DNA of 64,000 nucleotides from Eubacterium sulci ATCC 35585 (GTDB lineage Bacteria; Bacillota; Clostridia; Peptostreptococcales; Anaerovoracaceae), in contig CP012068.1 of assembly GCA_001189495.1 (NCBI GenBank), positions 1,612,001 through 1,676,000 on the forward strand. The letters are read 5' to 3'. Of the stretch, positions 18,781 to 26,164 are shown in pieces. The first letter of the stretch is position 1; each line of letters opens with the position of its first letter. A program made the position numbers and the translations under genes. The notes beneath the pieces are model-generated. The model saw only the letters and a list, made by a program, of their open reading frames with translations, was not told where the DNA came from and did not search any database.

Positions 18781-19347
18781 TCATCCTTCTGTTCCCATAA
18801 GTCCAATTTCTTCAGCATATGGTTTCATTCCCTCTATGCAGACTTCAACCACGTCTTTAAGTTCCATTCCAAGACGATCGCATCCATCCAAAATCACTTC
18901 TCGGTTACACTTTGCTGCAAATCTCTTATCCTTAAATTTCTTCATGACACTCTTTGCCGTTAAGTCCCTAATTCCCATAGGTCTCATGCGTGCACAAGCT
19001 TGAATAATGCCTGTAAGTTCATCGACCGTATATAATGATTTTTCGAGGTTCGTCAAAGGTTCGACACTATTACATAGACCGTATCCATGTGAAAGAATAG
19101 CTCTGACCTCCCAATCCTCTACACCTAAATCCAGCAAGGCCTTTTCTGTATGCTGCAAATGCTCGTCTGGATACTTCTCGTAGTCATAATCATGTAAGTA
19201 TCCAATAGCCATCCAATTTTCTTTGTTTTCACCAAAATGTTCGGCCATAGCTCCCATTGATGCCATAACATTCATCGCATGGATTCTAAGCTGATCACCT
19301 GTCACCATTGTATCATTTATTTCTTTTGCCCTATCAAGTGTAAGCAC
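18781..19347 (-). CDS. HD-domain hydrolase
   Basis: A 188-residue HD-superfamily metal-dependent phosphohydrolase. His23 (RIHAMNVMASM), the HD pair His52-Asp53 (GYLHDYDYEKYPDEH) and later His/Asp residues (ILSHGYG, VDELTG) give the H...HD...D pattern. The substrate is unknown. I place the start at GTG 19347 because a GGGGGGTGAT ribosome-binding site lies just before it; an upstream ATG (19365) has no such site. It is followed by a bidirectional terminator and appears monocistronic. Confidence 0.8.
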   Translation of the reverse strand: MLTLDRAKEINDTMVTGDQLRIHAMNVMASMGAMAEHFGENKENWMAIGYLHDYDYEKYPDEHLQHTEKALLDLGVEDWEVRAILSHGYGLCNSVEPLTNLEKSLYTVDELTGIIQACARMRPMGIRDLTAKSVMKKFKDKRFAAKCNREVILDGCDRLGMELKDVVEVCIEGMKPYAEEIGLMGTEG

Positions 19348-19413
19348 AATATCACCCCCCTGCATTTATTATTTTATAGTAATTATGCTTTAACTTTTAT
19401 CTTAAGCCCTTAC

Positions 19414-20187
19414 TTATACGAACTGACTCATCAGATTCTTAACATCATAGCCATACTGAGCTATTCTGTAATATGCATCCTCCTGCCATTGCTCGCTAAA
19501 AGTTCCGTCCTCGTTAATAAAGAAGTCAGAGTCCATGTAGCGAATAAGTGCGTACTCAGATGTCTTTTGTTCAAAGCCATCCCCTCTGCTAAAATCTATG
19601 CCCTTGCCGGTATTTCTTGTTACAATAGCTTCGAGCAAAGGTGCAGTTAATTCATTACAAACTACTGCAAAATCCGGAGCGTTAAACAATCTCTTCTTAG
19701 TGCCTGCGTAGATTGCAAATCTTGTCAAGGCGCCGTTGCTAACGCATTTAACGGTATGAATATCATCAATCCTTACGCTGCTCTTAGCACCCTTAATTAC
19801 ACCGTTTGATATGCTGATCTGTTTTTCCTTTAGCGAATGTGCCAGTTCTATATCAAGAGTGTTTAGATTGTTAGGAAAATCCTTTCCTAGTCTGCTTGCT
19901 GCAAAGGCCATTAGTAGAGTCTTTGTCTCAAGTATATTATGTCCGCCCCCTACAGGTGTAATGTCTGTATCAATCTCAATATTCTTGCCATCCTTCATTA
20001 CTAGCATAACTATGTAGCTACTGTTTGCATTGCAGTATCTTGTAACATTAGTATATCTAACATCATCAAATAATACGCTGACTTCCTTCTTCCCCGTATT
20101 TAGGCTAAATCCATCTTTACGCACAATAAGCACTCTATCGTTTTTTCCTGTTATCTCTATTGGACCATTCTCAAATATACTTCTCAT
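19414..20187 (-). CDS. Protein of unknown function
   Basis: I do not recognise the family. The 257 residues have no signal peptide and no membrane segment. Alternating short hydrophobic and charged stretches (VLIVRKDGFSLNTGKKEVSVL, SSYIVMLVMKDGKNIEID) suggest a beta-rich N-terminal domain repeated around 130-165 (ISISNGVIKGAKSSVRIDD), which resembles a PH-like or SHOCT-adjacent fold without proof. The C-terminal 50 residues are acidic and aromatic. The ATG at 20187 is chosen because an ATGGAGGCAAGT segment supplies the ribosome-binding site; the ATG inside that segment is probably not used. Confidence 0.7.
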   Translation of the reverse strand: MRSIFENGPIEITGKNDRVLIVRKDGFSLNTGKKEVSVLFDDVRYTNVTRYCNANSSYIVMLVMKDGKNIEIDTDITPVGGGHNILETKTLLMAFAASRLGKDFPNNLNTLDIELAHSLKEKQISISNGVIKGAKSSVRIDDIHTVKCVSNGALTRFAIYAGTKKRLFNAPDFAVVCNELTAPLLEAIVTRNTGKGIDFSRGDGFEQKTSEYALIRYMDSDFFINEDGTFSEQWQEDAYYRIAQYGYDVKNLMSQFV

Positions 20188-20272
20188 ACTTGCCTCCATA
20201 TCTTTATAAATATGTTTTCATTATATACCTCTCCCCTTTTGATTACAATTCTTTGAGGCACAAGAATTCATC

Positions 20273-20312
20273 AAAATAAAATAGGATAGAGCTCTATCTG
20301 AACTCTATCCTA
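20273..20312 (-). terminator. Terminator of the perR-rbr operon
   Basis: On the minus strand TAGGATAGAG pairs with CTCTATCCTA, followed by TTTTATTTTG. It lies about 45 bases downstream of the rubrerythrin stop codon. Confidence 0.88.
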
Positions 20313-20355
20313 AAATTCACTTCTTAATATTGACCGTAACTAGGCGGTCAGCTTA

Positions 20356-20892
20356 TTAATAGTTTTCTGACTTAATCTGGAAGTAAGCCTGTGGGTGCTT
20401 ACATACTGGGCAAAGCTGTGGAGCCTTCTCTGCATATACCTGATGTCCACAGTTGCTACACTGCCATAGAACTTTCTCTTCTCTTGCAAATACCTTGCCC
20501 TCCTTGATGTTAGCAGCAAGCTTTCTATATCTCTCCTCGTGCTCCTTCTCGATAGCAGCTACGCCTTCCATCTGAGCAGCGATTTCTGGGAAACCTTCTT
20601 CTCTAGCTGTAGCAGCCATTTCCTTATACATATCTGTCCACTCATAGTTTTCACCAGCAGCTGCATCAAGTAGGTTCTCTTCTGTTGTTCCGATTCCGTG
20701 AGCAAGCTTGAACCATAGCTCTGCATGCTCCTTCTCGTTAGCAGCTGTCTCTAGGAAGATGTTGCTAATCTGAACATATCCTTCCTTCTTAGCCTTTGAT
20801 GCATAGTATGTGTACTTGTTTCTTGCCTGTGACTCACCAGCAAAAGCCGCTAGTAGATTCTCTAATGTCTTTGTTCCCTTTAGATCCTTCAT
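20356..20892 (-). CDS. rbr: Rubrerythrin
   Basis: A non-haem diiron peroxidase that removes hydrogen peroxide in anaerobes. The 178 residues comprise a ferritin-like four-helix domain with Glu and His diiron ligands ([38 protein letters not shown]) and a C-terminal rubredoxin domain with two Cys pairs (CSNCGHQVY and CPVCKHPQ). It lies 40 bases behind perR, implying PerR control and joint induction by peroxide. Confidence 0.96.
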   Translation of the reverse strand: MKDLKGTKTLENLLAAFAGESQARNKYTYYASKAKKEGYVQISNIFLETAANEKEHAELWFKLAHGIGTTEENLLDAAAGENYEWTDMYKEMAATAREEGFPEIAAQMEGVAAIEKEHEERYRKLAANIKEGKVFAREEKVLWQCSNCGHQVYAEKAPQLCPVCKHPQAYFQIKSENY

Positions 20893-20932
20893 GATTTTCC
20901 TCCATTTTCATTTCATTTAAATTAAATAACTA

Positions 20933-21376
20933 TTAAACACTCAACTGCAGGCGTGACTCCATAAAATTGCGTTTCTCCGTTTGCATTCTGCATTTGTCAC
21001 ACTTGCATTCCAATATAACTGAACGAAATTTAATTTCGCTTGCAGCATCTAAACCAAATACCTTACTCATATCATCCTTGAGTTTCGTCAGGCTATGCTC
21101 ATCCGCCCCATTAAGGTCCGTAAGTCTTCCGCAATCTGGGCATATCGAATGATAATGCTTATCAAGGTGTCCATCAAAGCGGTCTACTCCGCCCGGAAGT
21201 GAAATCCTTATGACTTCACCAGAATCCACCAATTGATTTAGGTTGCGATATACCGTCGCAATACCTATGCTTGGCAATTCCTTGCGAGCTAGCTTATAAA
21301 CCGTTTCTGCGGTAGGATGATCATAACTGTTCTTGACGATGTCGAGGATGATGTTTCTTTGCCTCGAATACTTCAA
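20933..21376 (-). CDS. perR: Fur-family peroxide/metal regulator, PerR-like
   Basis: A 147-residue Fur/PerR repressor. The HTH is near residues 20-65 (HPTAETVYKLARKELPSIGIATVYRNLNQL). Metal-binding residues include the HLDKHYHSIC segment and two zinc CxxC pairs (CPDCG and CKCDKC). Starting codon is TTG at 21376 with AAGGG upstream; no in-frame ATG is available. Cotranscription with rubrerythrin and a superoxide reductase across the intergenic region supports PerR rather than Fur identity. It probably represses its own operon through the box at 21403-21421. Confidence 0.9.
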   Translation of the reverse strand: MKYSRQRNIILDIVKNSYDHPTAETVYKLARKELPSIGIATVYRNLNQLVDSGEVIRISLPGGVDRFDGHLDKHYHSICPDCGRLTDLNGADEHSLTKLKDDMSKVFGLDAASEIKFRSVILECKCDKCRMQTEKRNFMESRLQLSV

Positions 21377-21402
21377 TATTGCCTACCCTTCTGAACATAA
21401 CT

Positions 21403-21421
21403 GATAACGATTATCATTATA
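21403..21421. promoter_or_regulatory. Fur/PerR box
   Basis: GATAACGATTATCATTATA matches the 19-bp Fur-type operator (GATAATGATTATCATTATC) at 16 or more positions. It overlaps the -10 of the perR promoter, so binding would block transcription of perR-rbr. Confidence 0.88.
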
Positions 21422-21447
21422 ATATCATCCTGTAATTCCCTTGTCAA
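21419..21447 (-). promoter_or_regulatory. perR-rbr promoter
   Basis: TTGACA (21442-21447) and TATTAT (21419-21424) are 17 bases apart on the minus strand. The Fur/PerR box covers the -10 and start region. Confidence 0.82.
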
Positions 21448-21478
21448 GCTAAATTTAAAATTATTTTTTCAAATTATA

Positions 21479-21507
21479 TTGTTTAAAATCAAATAATGGG
21501 GTATAAT
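21479..21507 (+). promoter_or_regulatory. Superoxide reductase promoter
   Basis: TTGTTT (21479-21484) and TATAAT (21502-21507) are 17 bases apart. The -10 lies in TATAATATAATTA, an AT-rich near-palindrome that could also be a weak PerR site. The -10 is about 80 bases from the perR operator. Confidence 0.75.
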
Positions 21508-21562
21508 ATAATTACGATATAGAGAAAGAGCGTTGAGCTCAATTAATTAGGAGGATTTAATA

Positions 21563-21940
21563 ATGTTAAGGATTTTTAAAAGTAATCACTGCGAAACTAT
21601 TGTAGAAGTAATAAATAGCTGTAATGAAGTTCCTTCATGTTGCGGCGAGCCAATGAGAGAGCTTAAGGCAAACACAACAGACGCTGCTCAGGAAAAGCAC
21701 GTTCCAGAAGTTTCAGTAGAAGGCAACCTAGTAAAGGTTAAGGTTGGAAGCGTTGAGCACCCAATGACAGAGGAGCATCACATCGCATTCATCTACCTAG
21801 AGACAGAGAACGGTGTAACTCGTAAGGATCTAGATCACACAGGTAAGCCAGAAGCAGTATTTGCCCTTGCTGAAGGCGAGAAGCCAGTTGCTGTTTACGA
21901 GTACTGCAACCTACACGGACTTTGGAAGAAAGAGCTTTAA
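21563..21940 (+). CDS. Superoxide reductase (desulfoferrodoxin family) with degenerate Center I
   Basis: It reduces superoxide to peroxide without making oxygen; the peroxide can go to rubrerythrin encoded divergently. The 125 residues contain an intact catalytic iron site: His46 (EKHVP), His66 (VEHPM), His72, Cys115 and His118 (EYCNLHG). The N-terminal desulforedoxin-like Center I normally has four Cys (CxxC...CC). Here the first is Ser7, while C10, C26 and C27 remain, so the site has three of four ligands. It has an AGGAGG ribosome-binding site and its own promoter and terminator. Confidence 0.92.
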   Translation: MLRIFKSNHCETIVEVINSCNEVPSCCGEPMRELKANTTDAAQEKHVPEVSVEGNLVKVKVGSVEHPMTEEHHIAFIYLETENGVTRKDLDHTGKPEAVFALAEGEKPVAVYEYCNLHGLWKKEL

Positions 21941-22029
21941 TCCAAATACTTAATTTAACATATAAACAAATCTGAATATATTCTAGCCAGAGTATATTCT
22001 TTGATCCAAAATAAGATAAATGCCAACAT

Positions 22030-22065
22030 AGGTGTACGGATATTAATATTTGTACACCTCTTTTT
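22030..22065 (+). terminator. Terminator of the superoxide reductase gene
   Basis: AGGTGTAC pairs with GTACACCT, followed by CTTTTT. It lies about 90 bases after the stop codon. Confidence 0.85.
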
Positions 22066-22070
22066 ATATC

Positions 22071-22098
22071 AAAAAACCAGTGCAAATTGACACTGGTT
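22071..22098 (-). terminator. Terminator of the Na/Pi symporter transcript
   Basis: On the minus strand AACCAGTG pairs with CACTGGTT and runs into TTTTTT. It lies back-to-back with the terminator from the other strand. Confidence 0.88.
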
Positions 22099-22130
22099 AA
22101 TTCATTCTATAGTTGATTTTCAAGCCTTAA

Positions 22131-22598
22131 CTAGCTTGCCTTGTATTTCTTCACTATCCTTTGCGCAAATATGCTAACTAGCATTATCGCCGCAAATATG
22201 GCTAGAATCCAGCTAAAGAAATCAGCGCGGTTATCATATATTATACCAAGAACTAGCATGGCTGCCATCCCTAGTACGCAGCACTGATGCAAGATGAACA
22301 TTCCTAGGCTCTCGCCCTTTGCTTTATACTTACCGTTCATCTTATCTGCCTCGCAATCATCAGAGGTATTAGTAGCAGAGTCTCCAAATAGAAGCGCTGT
22401 TCCTGCACCTACAAGCACTAGACCCGTTAAAAGGCTCGTGACTTTTATCATGCCCGAAAGAACAACTACATAGACAATCACTGCACCGATAACTGCGGTT
22501 TCAAATCCGATTAGGTTGCTTCCGCTGACCATACCCTTGAGCTTGTTCAGTCTCTTAAATTTTAGATTCTTTAGCTTATCAAATTTTGGTTTTTTCAT
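22131..22598 (-). CDS. Small membrane protein of unknown function
   Basis: I do not recognise the family. The 155 residues have a Lys-rich cytoplasmic start (KKPKFDKLKNLKFKRLNKLKG), followed by four hydrophobic segments (about 35-52, 57-76, 102-122 and 126-145). Between segments 2 and 3 is a polar loop with Asp/Asn (DSATNTSDDCEADK). The start at 22598 has AAGGTGG upstream; it lies 5 bases from the stop of the phosphate symporter gene and is probably cotranscribed with it. Confidence 0.7.
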   Translation of the reverse strand: MKKPKFDKLKNLKFKRLNKLKGMVSGSNLIGFETAVIGAVIVYVVVLSGMIKVTSLLTGLVLVGAGTALLFGDSATNTSDDCEADKMNGKYKAKGESLGMFILHQCCVLGMAAMLVLGIIYDNRADFFSWILAIFAAIMLVSIFAQRIVKKYKAS

Positions 22599-22602
22599 TA
22601 TA

Positions 22603-24246
22603 CTATTCCACCTTGTCTGCAACATTTAGCGCTTCAGCTATGTTCAGAAGGTGATCCCCTATTCTCTCAAAGTCGATCAAGAGCTCAGTATAAAGCACTG
22701 CAGTATCCTCACTGCAAGTAGCCTTGTGCATACGTCTTAGGTGATTTGCTCTATACTCTCTCGTCAAATCGTCTATCTTCTGCTCTATGGCAGCAGTCTT
22801 AACAACCTCTTCGCTATTCATCTTATCGAGTGCACTAATTGTTTCCATTCCAAGTACGCTGTACTTCTTCATGGTCTCTAGCTCTTCGTAGGCCTCTTTT
22901 GTGAATTTAACTTTGTTCTCAGCTAGTCTAAGTGAGTACTCTGCTATATTCATCGCATGGTCAGCCACACGCTCTAAGTTAGTACATATTCTAAAGTAGG
23001 CATTTATCAGCCTGCTATCTTTGACATTTGTCTCATAGACCATAGTATTGGAAATATATTTAGAAATTTCCTTGTTCAGATAATCTATGTAATCCTCTTT
23101 ATCGTTTATCTTCTTTAGCATCTTTGTGTCGCCACTTATGACTACATCAAAGCTTGCAATCACGTTATCCTTAACCATCTGATACATGCGAAGAAGCTCG
23201 TTTCTGATACCGGTCATGATGATTGCCGATGCACCAATCGAAAAGTGCTCCTCGTGTTTCATTGAAGGATTTAGGAATTTTAGTCTGAATGTATCTACTT
23301 CCTCGGTTTCAACCTCTGGCAGTAATTTCTTTGATAGAATAGCGAGGTAACTTCCGAAAGGAAGAAGTAGCAATGTTGTTACTACATTAAAGAAAGTATG
23401 CATATTCGCAATCTGTGCTGCTGGCTTAGTTGGAGTCCATGATGCAACCCAGTCTGTGAGCGGTGTTGCAATACATATTACCGAAAACAGCACTGCCCCT
23501 ATCACATTGAACATCATATGAATAAGCATAGCTCTCTTAGCATTTCTATTAGTTCCAATAGATGCAAGGAGTGTCGTTACGCAAGTTCCAATGTTTCCAC
23601 CGAACAAAACGAATACGGCACTGTGGAAGCTTAACGCTCCACTAGTTGTCAAAATCTGAAGGATACCAACCGATGCAGCTGATGATTGAATGATTCCTGT
23701 AAATACAAGACCAAACAAAAGTCCAAACAGTGGATTCTGGAAGGATGTCAGCATTTCTTTGAATGCAGGTACTTCCTTGAGTGGCTCCATCGCCTCACTC
23801 ATTAGGTTCATTCCTAGGAAAAGGAATCCTAGGCCTGCAACTATATAACCGTAGTTGTGAAGTTTCTCTCTCTTGAAAAACACTAGGAGCACAACACCCG
23901 CCATTGCAAATAGCGGTGCTATCTCGCCTACATCCAAGGCTATCAGCTGTCCAGTGATTGTGGTACCAATGTTTGCACCCATTATAATCCAAACAGCCTG
24001 AGTAATCTTCATCAGCCCCGAGTTTACAAATCCAACAACCATGACAGTTGTCGCAGATGAACTCTGAATCAATGCTGTGATTCCCACACCTACTAAGATT
24101 CCCATGAATCTATTGGATGTAAGCCTCTCTAAAATATTTTTCATGCGGTCACCAGCTGCCGCCTCAAGACCGGTGCTGGTCATCTGCATGCCGTAAAGGA
24201 ATAGGGCAAGTCCTCCCATAAGGCCTAAAAAGACCGAAAATTGCAT
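22603..24246 (-). CDS. Na/Pi cotransporter (NptA/YjbB family) with PhoU-like domain
   Basis: A 547-residue sodium-phosphate symporter. Two QSSSAT-type repeats (LIQSSSATTVMVVGFV near 60 and IIQSSAASVGILQIL near 185) mark the transport core, inside about eight membrane segments over residues 1-310. The C-terminal 200 residues are helical and PhoU-like (NLERVADHAMNIAEYSLRL and FERIGDHLLNIAEALNVAD). The ATG at 24246 follows GGAGGATAAG. It probably imports or exports phosphate, with the PhoU domain controlling flux; direction cannot be read from sequence. Confidence 0.92.
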   Translation of the reverse strand: MQFSVFLGLMGGLALFLYGMQMTSTGLEAAAGDRMKNILERLTSNRFMGILVGVGITALIQSSSATTVMVVGFVNSGLMKITQAVWIIMGANIGTTITGQLIALDVGEIAPLFAMAGVVLLVFFKREKLHNYGYIVAGLGFLFLGMNLMSEAMEPLKEVPAFKEMLTSFQNPLFGLLFGLVFTGIIQSSAASVGILQILTTSGALSFHSAVFVLFGGNIGTCVTTLLASIGTNRNAKRAMLIHMMFNVIGAVLFSVICIATPLTDWVASWTPTKPAAQIANMHTFFNVVTTLLLLPFGSYLAILSKKLLPEVETEEVDTFRLKFLNPSMKHEEHFSIGASAIIMTGIRNELLRMYQMVKDNVIASFDVVISGDTKMLKKINDKEDYIDYLNKEISKYISNTMVYETNVKDSRLINAYFRICTNLERVADHAMNIAEYSLRLAENKVKFTKEAYEELETMKKYSVLGMETISALDKMNSEEVVKTAAIEQKIDDLTREYRANHLRRMHKATCSEDTAVLYTELLIDFERIGDHLLNIAEALNVADKVE

Positions 24247-24271
24247 AGCTTATCCTCCATAAAACATCGCT

Positions 24272-25936
24272 TTAGTCTACGAATACGCTTCCGCCGATGA
24301 ATTCTCTTATTATCGAGTTATTAACTATAATATCATCGTTTTCTATAATACGGAAAAACTGCATAAATTGCAATAGCCTTTGTGCTTCTGCATACTCTTT
24401 ATCCTGCTGAGTAATCTCTCTAATCAGCGGTTCCGCGTACTTTCTCAAAACAGAAATTTCATATATATGATAGGAGTTAAATAAGATATCAGCCTCCCCA
24501 CTGTAAGGAAAGATATTTTTCTCCTCGCCCGCTCTCACCTTTGGCCATGTTGCGATAGTATCCTTTGCACTGTGCCCTCTAAATAGATTATCTCTAACTA
24601 TTCTTCTAAGCATTCTCTCAAGAGTCGTCGGAACTCTGTTGTGAACATCGATGTTTATTTGTGCAAGTGGGCTAATATAGATTTTGAATTTCTCTTCCTT
24701 TGGTATGAACTGCGTGAGCTTTTCGTTAAGTCCATGAATACCTTCTATAACAATAGGTTGATTCTCAGAAATCGAGGTGATTCTCTTACCAAATATCTTC
24801 TTACCCGTCATAAAATCAAAACTTGGCAAGTCTACGCTTTTTCCGGCAAGTAAATCATTCATATTGTTATTGAATAGCTCTATATCAAGTGCTTCGAGAT
24901 TTTCGTAATCCTTTTCGCCATGTTCATCAAGCGGTGTATCTTCACGGTTCACAAAATAGTCATCAGTACCAAGGTACAATGGATTTAGTCCATTTACTCT
25001 AAGCTGTACACAAAGTCTCTGAGCAAAGGTAGTCTTGCCTGAAGATGATGGACCAGCAATCAAAATAATTCTCTTGTGCCCCTTATTAATCATGTCCGCA
25101 ATCTGAGCAATCTTCTTCTCATGAAGCGCTTCAGAAAGCTGAATCAGATCCTTAGCCTCATCGTTTGCGATTTTCTCATTTAGGTCAGCTACATAGCTAA
25201 CTCCTAGGAGCCTTTCCCAAACAGTCTGTTCTGCAAACGCCTGATACATCCTTGTTTCATCGACAAACTCAGGCACGACGCTTGGATTTGACGGATGTGG
25301 AAATCTTAGCAAAATACCATTTCTGTACTTTCTAAGCTCAAATAGGTCAATATATCCAGATGACGGTGCCATCAAAGTGTAATAGAAATCACGATAGCCA
25401 TCAAGCTCATAGAAAAAGACTTGCGTGAGGTTTGGAGCAGTTTCAATTAGTCTAGCTCTTTCAAATCTACCATCCTTATGCAAGCACTCTATAGCGCTCT
25501 CCCTAGATAAAACTTCTTTTCTAAAAGGAAGGTCAGCCTCAACAATTTCTCGCATTCTAGTCTCAATATCAGATATAAGCTCAGCTGTAAGCTCTTTACT
25601 GGTATTTATCTTAGTATAAAATCCCTTGTTTAAAGAGTTTCTTATACTAACATTTGCTTCATCTCCAAGCACATCGCTGACCGCTTTGACATAAATCAAA
25701 GATAGACTAGCCTGATATAAAATAGTAGCTACCTCAGTCCTCATATCGAGAAGCTCAACTGTACATGGCTCATCAAGCGTATAATTTAAATCTACAATTC
25801 TATTATTAACCTTAGCCGCAAGAATCCTATAGGGAAGTCCCTTTATTTCATAGCAGAGGTTCTCTATTGATATACCTTGTCTTACATCACATTCCCTGAT
25901 CTCGCCCTTTGGTTTTGTTATCAAATTAATCTTCAT
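24272..25936 (-). CDS. TGS-domain nucleoside (uridine kinase-like) kinase
   Basis: A 554-residue protein whose N-terminal ~65 residues form a TGS-like fold, followed by a ThrRS-like second-additional-domain region (about 70-250). A P-loop kinase domain follows: Walker A GPSSSGKTT (295-303), GTDDYFVNRED, and the lid region RMLRRIVRDNLFRGHSAKDT. This TGS-Udk architecture is common in Clostridia and Bacteroidetes. Phosphorylation of uridine/cytidine is the family assignment; the TGS part suggests tRNA or nucleotide binding. It lies 25 bases upstream of the phosphate symporter gene and may share a transcript. Confidence 0.88.
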   Translation of the reverse strand: MKINLITKPKGEIRECDVRQGISIENLCYEIKGLPYRILAAKVNNRIVDLNYTLDEPCTVELLDMRTEVATILYQASLSLIYVKAVSDVLGDEANVSIRNSLNKGFYTKINTSKELTAELISDIETRMREIVEADLPFRKEVLSRESAIECLHKDGRFERARLIETAPNLTQVFFYELDGYRDFYYTLMAPSSGYIDLFELRKYRNGILLRFPHPSNPSVVPEFVDETRMYQAFAEQTVWERLLGVSYVADLNEKIANDEAKDLIQLSEALHEKKIAQIADMINKGHKRIILIAGPSSSGKTTFAQRLCVQLRVNGLNPLYLGTDDYFVNREDTPLDEHGEKDYENLEALDIELFNNNMNDLLAGKSVDLPSFDFMTGKKIFGKRITSISENQPIVIEGIHGLNEKLTQFIPKEEKFKIYISPLAQINIDVHNRVPTTLERMLRRIVRDNLFRGHSAKDTIATWPKVRAGEEKNIFPYSGEADILFNSYHIYEISVLRKYAEPLIREITQQDKEYAEAQRLLQFMQFFRIIENDDIIVNNSIIREFIGGSVFVD

Positions 25937-25982
25937 ATTACCACATCCTGAATCCCGTAAAATTTGCTGTCCATTAGATAAT

Positions 25983-26010
25983 ATTTTACCACAAAGCGCA
26001 AAATGAACAA
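25983..26010 (-). promoter_or_regulatory. Promoter of the TGS-kinase/phosphate symporter group
   Basis: TTGTTC (26005-26010) and TAAAAT (25983-25988) are 16 bases apart on the minus strand, about 50 bases before the kinase start codon. Confidence 0.6.
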
Positions 26011-26040
26011 GATTTCAGGCCTATTTTGTCTTCTATCAAA

Positions 26041-26133
26041 AGAGCCTTGACCGTTCGAATAAACTTCAAAAGATAAACGGTGTCATGTATTAAACACTCC
26101 TTTTCTTGAAATCCTCTCCGTCGGCAAGGCCCT
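26041..26133 (-). other. Conserved structured 3' element behind flavoprotein A
   Basis: On the minus strand AGGGCCTTG (26125-26133) pairs with CAAGGCTCT (26041-26049), followed by TTTTGA, enclosing a ~75-base loop with further nested complementarities (TTCAA...TTGAA and GTGT...ACAC). The same element with a fully Watson-Crick outer stem follows copy B. It may be the terminator of the flavoprotein mRNA or a small 3'-derived RNA. A tiny ATG frame (MTPFIF) with an AAAAGGAG site lies inside, but is too short to call a gene. Confidence 0.55.
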
Positions 26134-26164
26134 AATGTATTTAACTATTTAGTTTTTGTACAAG

